64,000 nt of DNA, from NCBI GenBank assembly GCA_021292165.1, contig CM037876.1, positions 286,600,521 to 286,664,520 on the forward strand, written 5' to 3'. The stretch's first letter is position 1. Every line of letters begins with the position of its first letter. Of the stretch, positions 1 to 11,033 are shown piece after piece. This DNA is from Shinisaurus crocodilurus. Taxonomy: Eukaryota > Chordata > Lepidosauria > Squamata > Shinisauridae. The position numbers and the translations under genes were made by a program. Below the pieces are notes generated by a model. It ran no database searches. It saw only the letters and a list, made by a program, of their open reading frames with translations, and was not told the DNA's origin.

Positions 1-1100
1 GCTTATTCTGCATTTCTGGTCTGCAGCCTCCCTCAGAAGAAGGGACTGGCTCCTCCTCTCCCTTGGGCACGGCAGCTGACACGGTTAAGTAAGCCTTGTG
101 GGAGGTGACAGATCCCTTTGAGAGAGCAGACAGACAGACAGAGAGCCACAGAACAGCAGCATCCCTCACTAGTCGTGGCTTACGTAGATGTGGTGAGCAC
201 ATGCATCTTTGGCAGGAAAAGAACTTAGCTGTTGAGTTCCTGCTTACGTGCTGCTAAAGAGCATCTTGCTCAAAGTAGCCGGAGCTGCCAACTTGACAGG
301 AACAGCTGATCAAACTCTTCTCCCTTCTCACCTGGAGGATGGCCCTAGTTGTACGCCAAGGATCCTGGCTCCATTCTGGGCTGTTCTTCTTCAGGACTGT
401 AAGCAGAAACGGCCGTCTTCTCCACAGCAAGCCGGCCAAAGGCAAAGTGGGACCGCTGGTGAGTTGCCTTCTTATTTCTCTCCTTGCCCTCACCGCCTAG
501 TTCACCCTTCCCCAACCTGGAGCACTGCAGATGAGATGGATGACAACCGCCCCATGGGAGTCGTCGTCCACCCGGCGGGCATGAGGTTGAACTAGTTTAT
601 TTTCCGGGAAAGGCGAGCACCTTCCCCCTCCCTGGTACTTTTCCTTTTTTCACAGTAAGATAATTGGATCCACATAAACTCTCTCACCCAGGTGACACCT
701 CTTTGGATCCTGTTCTTTTTCAAATGAGGCAGGGCCTCAGGTCCATAGGCAAAAATCTTGTGGTAAGGCGGTGGGGGAGGAATAATTGTAGGGAGAACAT
801 AAATATAGGCAGCCTGATGGGTTTATGGTTATTACATTGTATTAAATACTAATGCAGTGTAAAAAAATTAAATAAAATTTAACATAGGGAGCTGCCTTAT
901 GCTATGTCAGACTGTGTCCATTTAGCCCTGTATTCTGACTAGCATATTCTTATAAATAGGAGCCCAGTGCTTATTATTTAGCCAGTACCTCAGCATTCAG
1001 TGGCCAGAATGTTGGAAGCCCGTTTACATCTTAATGAGCAGTTAGGTAGAATGTTGCCGTTATGTTTTCCCTTACAGTAAATTAATGTTGCTGCTCCATC
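1..1100. other. No recognisable gene; unassigned sequence
   Basis: I see no exon-like reading frame with splice signals on either strand. Short open frames near 250-590 have no recognisable domain. The stretch around 889-960 faintly resembles a decayed reptile interspersed repeat. By synteny with other vertebrates, where BTBD7 lies head-to-head with UNC79 on the minus strand, this could be BTBD7 intron 1, but no BTBD7 coding exon is visible. Confidence 0.4.
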
Positions 1101-1102
1101 AT

Positions 1103-1147
<45 letters not shown>
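1103..1147. repeat. (ATC)n microsatellite
   Basis: An uninterrupted run of about 15 ATC/CAT triplets, directly followed by a short piece resembling the 3' tail of a LINE (1,148-1,240). Confidence 0.95.
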
Positions 1148-1309
1148 TATTTATCGCCCATCTGGCCGGCAAACCCTGGGCGATGTACATAAGATAAAAA
1201 ACAAGATAAAATACATTTAAACAGTGTAAAATTTTAAAATCTTAGCCCGCCCCATATTCCCACTTGAACAGCCAAGTTTTTAGTGAGGGAGCTGCTCCTG
1301 TACTGCTCT

Positions 1310-1470
1310 GTATGATTATGATTGTAGCTGGAATTGTTTATAAAATTGTATTTTAAATGTAATTTTAATATTAATATTTTAAATGTGATTTTAATAATTA
1401 TATGTAAACCGCTTAGGGATTTTATTATACTTCGTGGTATATAAATACTACAAATAAAAAAATAAATAGA
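1310..1470 (+). mobile_element. LINE 3' tail (decayed)
   Basis: AT-rich sequence ends with the phrase for 'gtaaaccgcttagg...gtatataaatac' and an A-rich tail (about 1,450-1,468). This ending is typical of CR1/L2-group LINE or SINE 3' ends. The family is not determined. Confidence 0.45.
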
Positions 1471-1503
1471 TTCCGGAAGTAAAAGGGGAGAGAGACTTAG
1501 TTA

Positions 1504-1637
1504 GGGCGCACTGCTATGCATGTTCAGACAGAAAAATTTCCTACCGCTCCCAGCATTCCCCAGCCAGCATGGCAGGCTAGGGAATGCTGGGAGCTGTAGA
1601 ACTTTTTTTCTATCTAAATATGCATAGGATTGCAACT
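1504..1637. mobile_element. Harbinger-like MITE (family GGGCGCAATCC)
   Basis: Palindromic element with terminal motif GGGCRCAATCCTATGCA and a central inverted arm containing 'cccagcattccccagcc'. It is flanked by TTA at 1,501-1,503 and TTA at 1,638-1,640. A 3-bp TTA duplication is the hallmark of PIF/Harbinger insertion. No transposase is encoded, so any mobility would have been in trans. Confidence 0.7.
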
Positions 1638-1739
1638 TTAGACTTGAATCCTAAGAGAAGTTAACTTGAGGAAGCTCACGGAAGGAAAGTTTCCTGTCTC
1701 TACCTCCCCACCCCCACGGCCACCTGTGACTCCGGAAAA

Positions 1740-1890
1740 CATGGGAATGTGGGCGGGAGGGTGCTGTCGCACTCATGTCCTGCTTGTGGTTTTCCCGTGG
1801 GCAGCTGGTTGGCCACTGTGTGAACAGAATGAGGGACTAGATGGACCCTTGGTCTGATCCAGCAGGGCTCTTCTTAGCTTCTTAAAAAGT
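1740..1890 (+). mobile_element. CR1/L2-like LINE 3' end
   Basis: Shares the 3' segment seen at 13,470-13,562 and 8,820-8,890: 'gtgtgaacagaat..', 'gactagatggaccc', 'tggtctgatccagcagggct'. It is 5' truncated, as expected for target-primed insertion. Confidence 0.65.
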
Positions 1891-1994
1891 CTCTTGAGAG
1901 GACCAGCGATCCTCCTGAACAATGTGAAATGGGAAGCAGGGGGCTTCTGGGAGACAGAGACTGCAGGATACTTTGCTGAGGGTAACTTCTCTTA

Positions 1995-2128
1995 GGTCTC
2001 AATCCTATGCAGGTTTAGGCAAGGAAGGTTCCTACAATTCTTAGCATTCCCCAGCCAGCCATGCTGGTTGCGGAATGCTGGGAGTTGTAGGACTTTTTTT
2101 CGGTCTAAACCTGCATAGGATTGTGACA
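1995..2128. mobile_element. Harbinger-like MITE copy
   Basis: Same palindromic family as 1,504-1,637. TTA lies at both ends (1,992-1,994 and 2,129-2,131), giving an intact 3-bp target duplication. Confidence 0.7.
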
Positions 2129-2465
2129 TTAAGATCCCAGTCCCATTTAGGGCAATTTCCCCCTTCCCCCCAGCAGCCCCCCAACCTTCCAGAGAGGCTT
2201 TTGTGGGGGGATCACAAATGGCTGTGGTGGTGGAAGGGGATGGAAAGCTTTTCTTCTGTGAACTGAAGTATCCAAGCCTTTCTTGAACAATGTATCTATT
2301 GTACTTCATTGAGAGGACACCACATCTCTGCAGTGCCCTGCATATTTGAATGTTTACATGTAAGGTTTTATCTATTCATTTATAAACCATTTGGATCCCA
2401 GCTTTCAGTCCTCAAAAGGGCTCACCACCAAGCATGGCTTACAACCCCCCGCCCTCCACTTAGTT

Positions 2466-2603
2466 CAGGAGTGGGGTCCCCCTTGGCCCTCCAAATGTTG
2501 TTGGATTCTAACTCCCTCAACCCCAGCCAGCTTGGCTGGTGGCCAGGGATGAAGGGGGCTGTACTCCAACAACACCCAGAAGGCCACAGTGACCCCACCC
2601 CTG
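2466..2603. mobile_element. hAT-like palindromic MITE
   Basis: Ends CAGGAGTGGGGTCCC and GACCCCACCCCTG are inverted repeats, and the interior arms carry the 'ccctccaaatgttgttgg' motif shared by about 25 copies in the window. Flanks match at 5 of 8 bases (acttagtt / ccttagca), consistent with an aged 8-bp hAT duplication. Confidence 0.65.
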
Positions 2604-3949
2604 CCTTAGCACCTTTGACATGGGCCTTTCTTTGGGCCATTTTCTGGGTTAATCCACTAGTGTGTTTCATCCATTTCTTCAGGATGCGGAAACTCTATCT
2701 AAAGCATTCCCCCAAGGCAGGAGTGGGTGTATGACTGCCAAGTGTCTGAATTGCTACTGAATTTCAGCAGCACCTTGGCCTTTGGTTGGGAGCACAATTT
2801 TGTCTTAAATCAAGGTGTGTCTTCCCCTCATGCCTTGCTTTAAAGTGGAAATGTGGCTTTTTCCTTTGGAAAAATTTGGTGGTGGCGATTTTGGCAGCAG
2901 CGTGTGCAGATTTGGGGGGAGGCAGCAATTGGCCTCTGGACTCTATGAAGTTGCCCACCCCTGCCCTAAGGATGAGGACAGCTTGAAGTGTGAAAAAAAT
3001 GCACACATGAAGATGTCTGTGCTATTTAAGTGAATATGTGAGAATATGTGTGAGGGCAGGGGCTCCACATGTCGACTGGAGATGAATTATTGGGTCGTAT
3101 AAGATCTCAAGCAAAATGATCCGTTTCCTCAGAGGCTTTATATTTGAACAGCTGCAGGAGGGTGCCCTCAAATCCCCAGTGTTTGCGAAAACAGACTAAA
3201 GCCACTAAGCCCTAGTGAGATTTTGAAAGTAATTTCCTCCCCCACCCCAGCCCAGTTTTCAGCCCTGTGGTGACCTAAAATGACAAATCACACTTTGCTT
3301 TTCAGTTGACATGAGCTCCTTCAGCTAGTGACTGGATTTGTATAATAATCATCATTCTCAGAGGCTGGCTTTCACATTGATCACATTACTGGGATTACAG
3401 CTTTCAACATTCAGTAATGTCATAGGCTTCTGTAGGCAAAAAAGCTGCTTCCTCTCTGGCAGCTTTCCATCCTTGCTTGGCCTTATATGACCTTCTTTCT
3501 CTTGATTTAGGAAACTGTCGTTGGTTTGACTGTATTTTCGCTGGCTATTCTTGGACCATCTGGATGGTTCCTGACCCATATTTCAAGCTATAAAATGAGG
3601 TAGAAGGAATTATTCCATGTCCAAGATGCATGGAGCATCTGTTTCAGGTCAGCTATCAACAACTCTGGAACAAAGTCATCTTGGAGTCCTACCATCTAAA
3701 AGTAGAAGGAGCATCTTCAAGTTCTACACCTGTTGTTGCTAGTATACAAAAGATGCAAACACAGCAAACAAGAACTCATGGTTTATTATCATGTCTAGCA
3801 TTTCCGAGCAGTTTTACAGTGTTCAGAGCTCTTCACATGTATTATCTCAGTCATCCTTACAACAACCCACTAAGGTCGGTCAGTTTGATTTGTCCCAGTA
3901 TTGTAGATTGAGACTTCCTGGTTCATACCTTTATTCCCTTACCCCAAAG

Positions 3950-4071
3950 GTGGGGAAACTTGTGGCCCTCCAGATGTTGATCCCATCATCCCTGACCATT
4001 GGCCCTGCGGGCTGGGGTGATAGGAGTTGGAGTCCAACAACATCTGGAGAACCACCATTTACCTACCCCTA
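3950..4071. mobile_element. hAT-like palindromic MITE
   Basis: Palindrome around 'ccctccagatgttg' and its complement 'caacatctgga'. Ends are eroded. Same family as 2,466-2,603. Confidence 0.6.
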
Positions 4072-4180
4072 CTTACTAATTCTTGAATATTAGAACGGTA
4101 TTTGCAGGTCCAACAGAATTACTTCACTTTTCATCAGTAAAGTTCACTTCACTTAGGCAGGAGCCCTTTTCAAGGCACTG

Positions 4181-4184
4181 GAGA

Positions 4185-4224
<40 letters not shown>
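4181..4224. repeat. (GA)n microsatellite
   Basis: Pure alternating GA over about 44 bases with one early interruption. Confidence 0.95.
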
Positions 4225-4226
<2 letters not shown>

Positions 4227-4357
4227 TAAGCCAGTAGTCCTCCATCTTCTGCCATTAGTTTTCCTGGCTGTTGAGAGCCTGGGCTTCTTACAGTGCAATC
4301 CAAAGCATATTTACCGGTACTCTGAGAAATGTCCCACTTGCTCAATAGGACTTACAC

Positions 4358-5081
4358 CAGGGGTCCCAAATGCACCCACAGGCACCTCCAATGGCACCCT
4401 CAAAGGGGTCTGCAACATGGTGCTGATGGGCTCCTGAATATATTATATTCCCCATTTTTCTAATACATGTACATGGATTTCTATGAAATGCATACAACTT
4501 TCTAGCAATTGTACATAGGCTTCAACAAAATTGTACCAAATATCCAAATAAGTATCCATTTGAATGGATCTATATGCCACCCGTTCATATATTGAAAGTG
4601 TTGCAATCCATTGCATTATAGGAGGTGAGTGTTTATCGTTCCAATTTTGTAATATCAGTCTTTTAGCTGTCAAAAGGGCGCAGAGAATCCATTTCCCCTT
4701 CCATTTGTTAATTTTCATGAAGCAGGTAAATAATTTAAAAGAGCATGTACATCAATGAATATTAAAGACTGTTCCAGTGCAAAATGTATCTGTGTAATCA
4801 CCTCCTTCCAAAAAGAAGCAACTACTGGACATTGCCAAAACATATGTTTAAAAGAAGCATTAGCTGTATTGCACCACCAGCAATTAGCTGAATTAGACAA
4901 TCCCTTATTAAAGAGATGTTGCAGTGTCCAATAGACACGAAACAAAAGTTTGCTGAATAAGGCACAGCATAAGATCCATAGACGTGACAGGGAGACGCTA
5001 AAGCGGCAATCCACTGATTAGGCATTTTGTGGTTGTGCCCACAGCAGTTTCTCAAACTCCCAAAAAGGCTGGGGACCCCTG
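4358..5081 (-). mobile_element. hAT-like element carrying an L1 ORF2 fragment
   Basis: Begins CAGGGGTCCC and ends GGGACCCCTG, the classic hAT terminal inverted repeat. Flanks acttacac (4,350-4,357) and acttactc (5,082-5,089) match at 7 of 8 bases, fitting an 8-bp hAT duplication. Inside, on the minus strand (4,445-5,014), is a broken reading frame with the Cys-rich C-terminal pattern of L1 ORF2 (CWWC ... H..W.C..V..FWKEV). The L1 piece probably inserted into, or was captured by, the hAT element. Confidence 0.7.
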
Positions 5082-5103
5082 ACTTACTCCTTAGTAAAAG
5101 TGC

Positions 5104-5170
5104 ATAGGATTGCAATCTAATAGCACATTCCTATGCATTATCTGCTCGGAAGTAAGCCTGCTGAGTTCAG
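5104..5170. mobile_element. Short MITE, 'cagtgggactta' family (partial)
   Basis: Part of a short family whose arms read TGCAATCCTATGCAC and its complement around 'agtaagtccca'. Other copies lie near 7,229-7,318, 14,459-14,530, 14,551-14,622, 15,858-15,940, 16,268-16,345, 40,730-40,817, 48,648-48,720 and 49,415-49,480. Three more are listed separately. Confidence 0.5.
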
Positions 5171-5189
5171 TGGGACTTACATCTAGCTA

Positions 5190-7130
5190 TATTTGTATGG
5201 GGTCATAGCTACACACACAGAGACTTGTACTGCATACTAGAGAAACGAAGATAAATCGATTGGAATTTGTGCAGGAACTTCCTGCACAGTATCCTCCAAA
5301 GACATACAACCCACTTTTAAAAAAAACAATTGCAGGGGGATTTGGCTATATCCAAGAAAGCCAATAGACTAGCAGTCGGATTGGTTCTGGCACAGGTGGG
5401 CTCAAAATCCATCGCAACTGTATTGGATTGCTTCAGTTTTTCATCTTTGAAAGAGGAATTCTAGCCTAACTCAGTGGAAGTGTGGTCATTCACAGTTGTG
5501 CATGAAGGAGGGTGCAAAATTGTGATAGTGGTGGCAGCAAAGAATTGAGGGTGCATTTGTTGAAATATGCAGGCCCTGTTTTTGTTTGCCTGGGTCACAA
5601 ACTAGTATGTCTGCACTTCCACCCTGAGATAGAGGACAGACTGCAAGACACCTTTTTCTGCCCATATTCTTGAGGTAGCACCACCACCACTCCTGTGTCT
5701 TTTTTATAACCCTTATCCTGCCAACAGGAAAAGATAGGCTTTTATATATATGGAGAAGTAAGACTAGCTCCAGGCCAGGCCAGACAAGACAAGACAATCA
5801 ACTCCAATTTCCAATCCAATATATTTATTAAAGAATCAGGCAGAGAGGCATCGAGAAGTACCGTAGTCAGTTGCTTTAAAACTAAAACAAACCATCAAAC
5901 TAGCTAACGGAGCAATCCTATGTCCCTCCGACCTTGTCTGGGGTCAAAAGACCCAACGTATTTCTGTGGGGCTGGACAGCTCCTAGGGAGGGAAATGCAA
6001 ACTGACCAATCAGTAGCCTGGAAGGATCTGGTCATGTATCCTCCAGGTGATTGCTACAGTACTTCTTTTATATAAGCTCAGTTATGGGGTTGGGGGGAGG
6101 TGAATCTGGAGAAACAGCCTGGAATGTATGGAGATATAAATGTAGATGTCTAGGCTGGCCATGTTCTTTGTTCAAAGATATTTCTAGAAAGATGAGTGGG
6201 GTGGGGAGTTTGGTTCATCACACACCCACATAATCTTTTAGTACACAATTACTCAGTGCCATCCATGAGTCTCTGGGGCTAGCTAAACAGACCTTGTGTT
6301 GATCTGTTTGACTCTCGAGTGTAGTATAGCTCTATTGTTGCACCAGCTCGGTTACAGACTTCTTAGATCCGTGGGAAGATTCCCAGAGATTTCCATCTTT
6401 TGAGCCTGAACTCCCCAATACAAATAGCAAACTACGCCAGTGTTCATCAGATGACACCAACGAGGTTTTGACAAGACACAAATAGAAAAGACAAGCCAAA
6501 ACTCTGATCTTGCCAGCATGATCACGCATGAGTTGAGACCTGTGAAACGTAATCCCTTGGAGGTCAAAGGGACCATTCATGTACTCCAAATTAATGAGCA
6601 TTCCTAATTGCTTAGAAGTTCAGGGGCATAGAATTCCCCCCCCATGTCTCTCACCCTGTATCATACAGGAAATAACTTAATGTGATGTTGCCTGTTCTTT
6701 CACTTTTTTAAAAGTGATGATAACGAGCAATGAGGCTGTGGGCCAGTTGCCAAGTAAACAAAGGATGTAAACTATCATAATGGGAATGGCAGGAGATGAG
6801 AAATTGTTTTAAAAAGAAAGCAAGCGAAAGAGAAATGTTTAATATATCTGAGAAACTTAAGAGTACATCAATGTTTATCTTGAACTGGGGACTTCTGTTG
6901 TAAGTCAGAGCAGTTGTTTGAAATGTGGATTGAAATTTAAGCAGAAATAAAAGAACCTTGTGCATTTTTTCTTTGGTCGGTTCACAAGCAGTATTATAAA
7001 TCATTACGATAACATGGGCAGAAGAATGGGAGTGGTGTCATCCATCAACGGAGGCCTGGATGACCCATCTCCCCTTGGGCAGGAGACTTGCTCTTCCCTC
7101 AATGTCTTCTGGATCCTCTGCAGCAAATGA
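5190..7130. other. No recognisable gene
   Basis: Unique-looking, moderately AT-rich sequence with no splice-supported reading frame. A half-copy of the 'ggagcaatcctatg' end motif occurs near 5,910-5,940. Nothing else stands out. Confidence 0.5.
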
Positions 7131-7228
7131 ATAAAATTAACAATTGCCCTTTTATTGTACATAGGGGTGAGGAAGAGATGGTCTGGAAAGGCTGTTAGGA
7201 GTACACCTTATGTCCAAAACACTGTGGC

Positions 7229-7318
7229 TGCAATCCTATGCACACGTACCTAGATGTAAGACCCATTGAGCACAGTGGGATTTACTTCTGAGTAAATATG
7301 CAGAGGATTGCACTGCCC
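7229..7318. mobile_element. Short MITE, 'cagtgggactta' family
   Basis: Left arm TGCAATCCTATGCACACG, centre 'gtaagacccattgagcacag', right arm 'gagtaaatatgcagaggatt'. The arms are inverted copies with moderate decay. Confidence 0.6.
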
Positions 7319-8068
7319 AGCTTCTTGAAACTGCCTCTACACTGCAGCTATTCGATGTGCGACCATGAAGACTGGACCTTAGACAGAAAGTTAAATAAAG
7401 ATTGGTCTTACACCATAAACTCATGTTGATGCCTGGGGGAAAAACATCAACAAATCAGCAAATGTAACTGGAGATTTTTCATATGTTTAATATTCTGTTT
7501 TGTACCCGATGTAGATTTAATGGTATTAAAATATAACTGATAGAACAGATATTATGGTACATATACTTTTAAAGAGCTAATTGGTTGTAAGCAGTCATTC
7601 GTCTGCAGAGAGATATTACTTTCATCTATGGTCTGTGAAAACACAAGTTCCTCCAAATTAGTCAGTAGTAATCTCATTAGATAATACTGGGGCAAAACTG
7701 CTTAATTTGTTGCCATAGGAATAGACAGAATCACATGATATCCCACACTGATAATTAGAACAAATCTAATGAGCACAAGGTTAGTTTGCTGAAAATCACA
7801 GATCTGCTTTTATGTATGAAATATAAACACCCAGATCCCTAGGGGCTATACGTGTGGCGAAGCAGTTTTCTATGTGTGGTTCCACAGTTGGATGGGGAAA
7901 TAATTTATTGATTGAGGGAGCAATCCTATGCCCCCTACACCGCATCTGAGGGGCCATAGATAGGACAGCGCAGATTCCCAGATCTGTGATCCAACCACCC
8001 TCCCCATCGCAGCTGGTGTGGAAAGAACTGTGTCAGCTGCTCTCTGAGGACTGGAAAGAGGCTAGGAC

Positions 8069-8122
8069 AGTGTTCTCCAACCTTGGGTCCCCAGATGTTT
8101 TTGGCCTACAACTCCCAGCATT
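8069..8122. mobile_element. hAT-like MITE, left half
   Basis: Matches the CAGGGCTCTCCAACCTTGG subfamily, full length at 24,999-25,134. The right half is replaced by CR1 sequence, so a LINE insertion probably cut it. Confidence 0.5.
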
Positions 8123-8898
8123 ATTTAGGGTGGTTAAATCAGGAAGGGATTGTGAAGAGCTCCGAAAGGATCTTTCCAAACTGAGAGAATGAGCATCAGA
8201 ATGGCAAATGCAGTTCAATGTAAGCAAGTGTAAAGTGATGCACTTTGGGGCAAAAATCTCAATTCCACATATACGCTGATGGGATCCAAGCTGGAGGTGA
8301 CTGACCAAGAAAGAGATCTTGGGGTTGTGGTGGACAGCTCAATGAAAATGTCAACCCAGCGTGCAGTGGCTGTGAAAAAGGCATGCTAGGCATAATTAGG
8401 AAAGGAATTGAAAATAAAACTGCCAAGATCATGCTCCCCTTATACAAACCTATGGTGCGACCACAGTTAGAGTACTGTGTGCAGTTCTGGTCAGTGCACC
8501 TAAAAAAGAATATTGCAGAGTTGGAAAAGGTGCAGAAAAGGGCAACTAAAAAGATCAAAGGACTAGAGAAACTCCTCTGTGATTAAAGGTTAGGGGGGGG
8601 GGTCCTCCATGAAGCTGATTGGCGGGAGATTCAGGACAGATAAAAGGAAGTACCGGTATTTCTTCACACAGCCCATACGTAAACTATCACTAACACTGCC
8701 ATCAATTTGGATGGCTTTAAAAGTGGATTTTTGGGGAGGATAAGGCTATCAATGGCTACTAGTCATAATGGCTATTTGCTACCTCCAGTATCAGAGGCAG
8801 TACTTCTCTGTATACCATTTGCTTCCACTGTGTGAACAGAATGCAGGACTAGATGAACCCTTGGTCTAATCCAGCATGGCTCTACTTTTGTCCTTACG
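8123..8898 (+). mobile_element. CR1-type LINE fragment
   Basis: The + strand carries a broken reverse-transcriptase C-terminal frame (8,383-8,585) with the CR1 pattern 'MLPLYKPMVRPQLEYCVQFW' and 'ELEKVQKRATKKI'. It is followed by a 3' segment containing 'ttcttcacacag', 'gctatcaatggctac' and 'tccagcatggctct'. Frameshifts and stops show it is dead. Confidence 0.8.
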
Positions 8899-9020
8899 GT
8901 ACCCTCCAGTTGTGTTCAGTTGCAACTCCCATCATTCTCAGCCAGTAATGGCCATGCTGGCTTGGAATGATGAGAGTTGCAGTCCAATACATCTGGGGGA
9001 CACCAGGTTGGAGGAAGCTG
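8899..9020. mobile_element. hAT-like palindromic MITE
   Basis: Arms 'taccctccagttgtgttcag' and its approximate complement 'catctgggggacaccagg', with centre 'ctcagccagtaatggcc'. Same family as the other 'ctccagatg' palindromes. Confidence 0.55.
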
Positions 9021-9085
9021 CTTTAACAATGGCCTGACCCCAGCTTTCACATCATAAGGACATAAGAAGAGCCATGGTTCCTCCC

Positions 9086-9279
9086 GCCAAAACAACGCGG
9101 GCGGGGCTCCGGAAGCGACACGACGCGGAGAAGGTAGGTGGCAGGGGGGTCGGGGGTGGTGGTGATGGCGGCGCTTAAACAGCCCTGTTGCCATGGTTTC
9201 CCCGGCAAAAAACAGCGCGGGGGTCCCGTCGCGTCACCTCCTCCTCCTCCTCCTCCTCCTCCTCGGCGGCGGCGGCGGC

Positions 9280-9319
<40 letters not shown>

Positions 9320-9413
9320 AGGTTGGTGGTGGCAGCCGGTCCTGATTGTGGGCCTATTTCGGGGTAGGGGCCTGGAGCTGCAGCTCCAATAGCCCCTCTC
9401 TTAATCCGGCCCT
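9086..9413. mobile_element. GC-rich hAT element, rearranged copy
   Basis: Shares the blocks 'ggttcctcccgccaaaac', 'aacagccctgttgcc' and 'tttccccggcaaaaaacag' with the GC-rich elements at 13,571 and 51,954. Its right end is 'ttaatccggccctg', a hAT-type terminus. The left terminus is missing, and a composite triplet repeat occupies the middle. Confidence 0.55.
9233..9319. repeat. Composite triplet repeat (CCT)n-(GGC)n-(AGC)n
   Basis: About nine CCT triplets run into five or six GGC triplets and then about twelve AGC/CAG triplets without interruption. The tract lies inside the GC-rich hAT copy and encodes homopolymers in every frame; these are not genes. Confidence 0.95.
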
Positions 9414-9621
9414 GGTCCTGGCCAATCAGGGGGTGTCTGAAAGCATAGTCCAAAGGAGCAGCCAAGAGATTAGGAATCTGTCCGGTCCAGTCCGGTGTAA
9501 CAAGGCAAAGCAGCAGATACTTTCTTCTTCTTTTTGGTCCCCTTTTTGGTCCCCTTTCCTCCGCTTACAGTAGAGGAAAGCAGGTGGAATATTCTTCCTC
9601 CTCGCTGAAGGCTTTTCCCTG

Positions 9622-9964
9622 CCAGGTAGGGCATGACAGTTTCCCAGAAATTGACCCAAATCAGGGTATTAAATGATTTAGGGCACAATCCATTCTGGCT
9701 GGGAATGCTGGCGCTGTAGGACTTTTTCCTGTCTCAACATGCATAGGATTGCAGCCTTAAGCTGCAGTCCTATACATCAGCCTTTCCCCAACTGGGTACC
9801 CTCCAGATATTTGGAATACAGTCCCATCAGCTACAGACAGCATGCCTAGAGGTCGGGATGCTAGGAGTTGTAGTCCAAACATCTGGAGGGCACTATGTTG
9901 AGGAAGGCTTTGTGGGACAAAGCAGGATAAAATAAATAATGTGAAAAATCTGGAGCAGGGCCAG
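9622..9964 (+). repeat. Direct segmental duplication, copy 1
   Basis: About 343 bases beginning 'ccaggtagggcatgacag' and ending 'ctggagcagggccag'. They are repeated at 10,309-10,655 with only scattered mismatches and a few 1-3 base gaps. The unit contains a Harbinger-like MITE piece and a hAT-like MITE, so duplication happened after both had inserted. Confidence 0.9.
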
Positions 9965-10308
9965 CAGGAAGGTTAGAACACCGTTGTCTGCTGCAACCGG
10001 CTGACCTCAGCTGGGTCAATTTATAGCTGGTGGTAAATCAGCACAGTTGGTTAATTAGGTCAGCTTGGTGCTTTTGTTCTTTTGCTGCTTGCATCTGAGC
10101 CTACACCGCCTTTCAGAGGGATGAATTATCCCAGGCTCTGATTCCTGCATTTGGGGGAGTTCAGGCACAGTATGGGAGGGGCCAGGTTGCTCTTCTGATG
10201 GCTCCAGGGGAGGGCTGTCAGCCAAAGCCTCTGCTTCTTCACCTGGCTCTGGCTGGGGCCCGTTATGCTGCCTCCCCCTCTCTTGTTCTTCATTTGAAGA
10301 ATCCTCTT
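9965..10308 (-). other. Spacer with acidic minus-strand reading frame
   Basis: A minus-strand frame (10,055-10,308 and into copy 2) is rich in Glu, Pro and Ser and ends in a basic stretch with 'SERRCRLRCKQQ'. I do not recognise it. The composition could fit a retroelement-derived peptide, but no motif, start context or splice sites support a host gene. Confidence 0.25.
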
Positions 10309-10655
10309 CCAGGTAGGGCATGACAGTTTCCCAGAAATTGACCCAAATCAGGGTATTAAATGATTTAGGGCACAATCCATTCTGGCTGGGGAATGCTGGG
10401 CGCTGTAGGACTTTTTCCTGTCTAAACATGCATAGGATTGCAGCCTTAAGCTGCAGTCCTATACATCAGCCTTCCCCAACTGGGTACCCTCCAGATATTT
10501 TGGACTACAAGTCCCATCAGCTACAGACAGCATGCCTAGAGGTCAGGAATGCTAGGAGTTGTAGTCCAAACATCTGGAGGGCACTATGTTGAGGAAGGCT
10601 TTGTGGGACAAAGCAGGATAAAATAAATAATGTGAAAAATCTGGAGCAGGGCCAG
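10309..10655 (+). repeat. Direct segmental duplication, copy 2
   Basis: Second copy of 9,622-9,964, offset 687 bases. It retains bases deleted in copy 1 (for example 'ggaatgctgggcgctg'), so copy 2 is nearer the ancestral sequence. Confidence 0.9.
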
Positions 10656-10881
10656 TGATGGGGAGATAATGACTCTCCCCTAGAGCGTTCTGGGCAGAGT
10701 CCAGCTCCAGAAATCTGGATTGAGAGGCCTGGATGTCCACATTTGGCTCATGGGCCAGAGGTTCCCTACCCAACATAGGACGGCATCATATCATCAGGTG
10801 AAAAACACACATAGAGCTGAGTCTATATGTAAGATTAATACAATTCAGATCCCTCAGCCCATCCCAGGCAAAGGTCTCTTT

Positions 10882-11033
10882 GGGTGCAATCTTATGCATG
10901 TTTAGACAGGAAAAAGTCCCACAGTTCCCAGCATGCCCCAACCAGCCACAGCTGGCTAGGGCATGCTGGGAATTGTAGGACTTTTTTTCTGTCTAAAAGG
11001 TCAGCAAAGGGCACAGTGCCTAGGATTGTGCCC
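10882..11033. mobile_element. Harbinger-like MITE copy
   Basis: Left terminus GGGTGCAATCTTATGCATG, right terminus 'aggattgtgccc', palindromic core around 'cccagcatgcccc'. The flanks ttt / ttg are a decayed 3-bp duplication. A small insertion lengthens the right arm. Confidence 0.65.
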
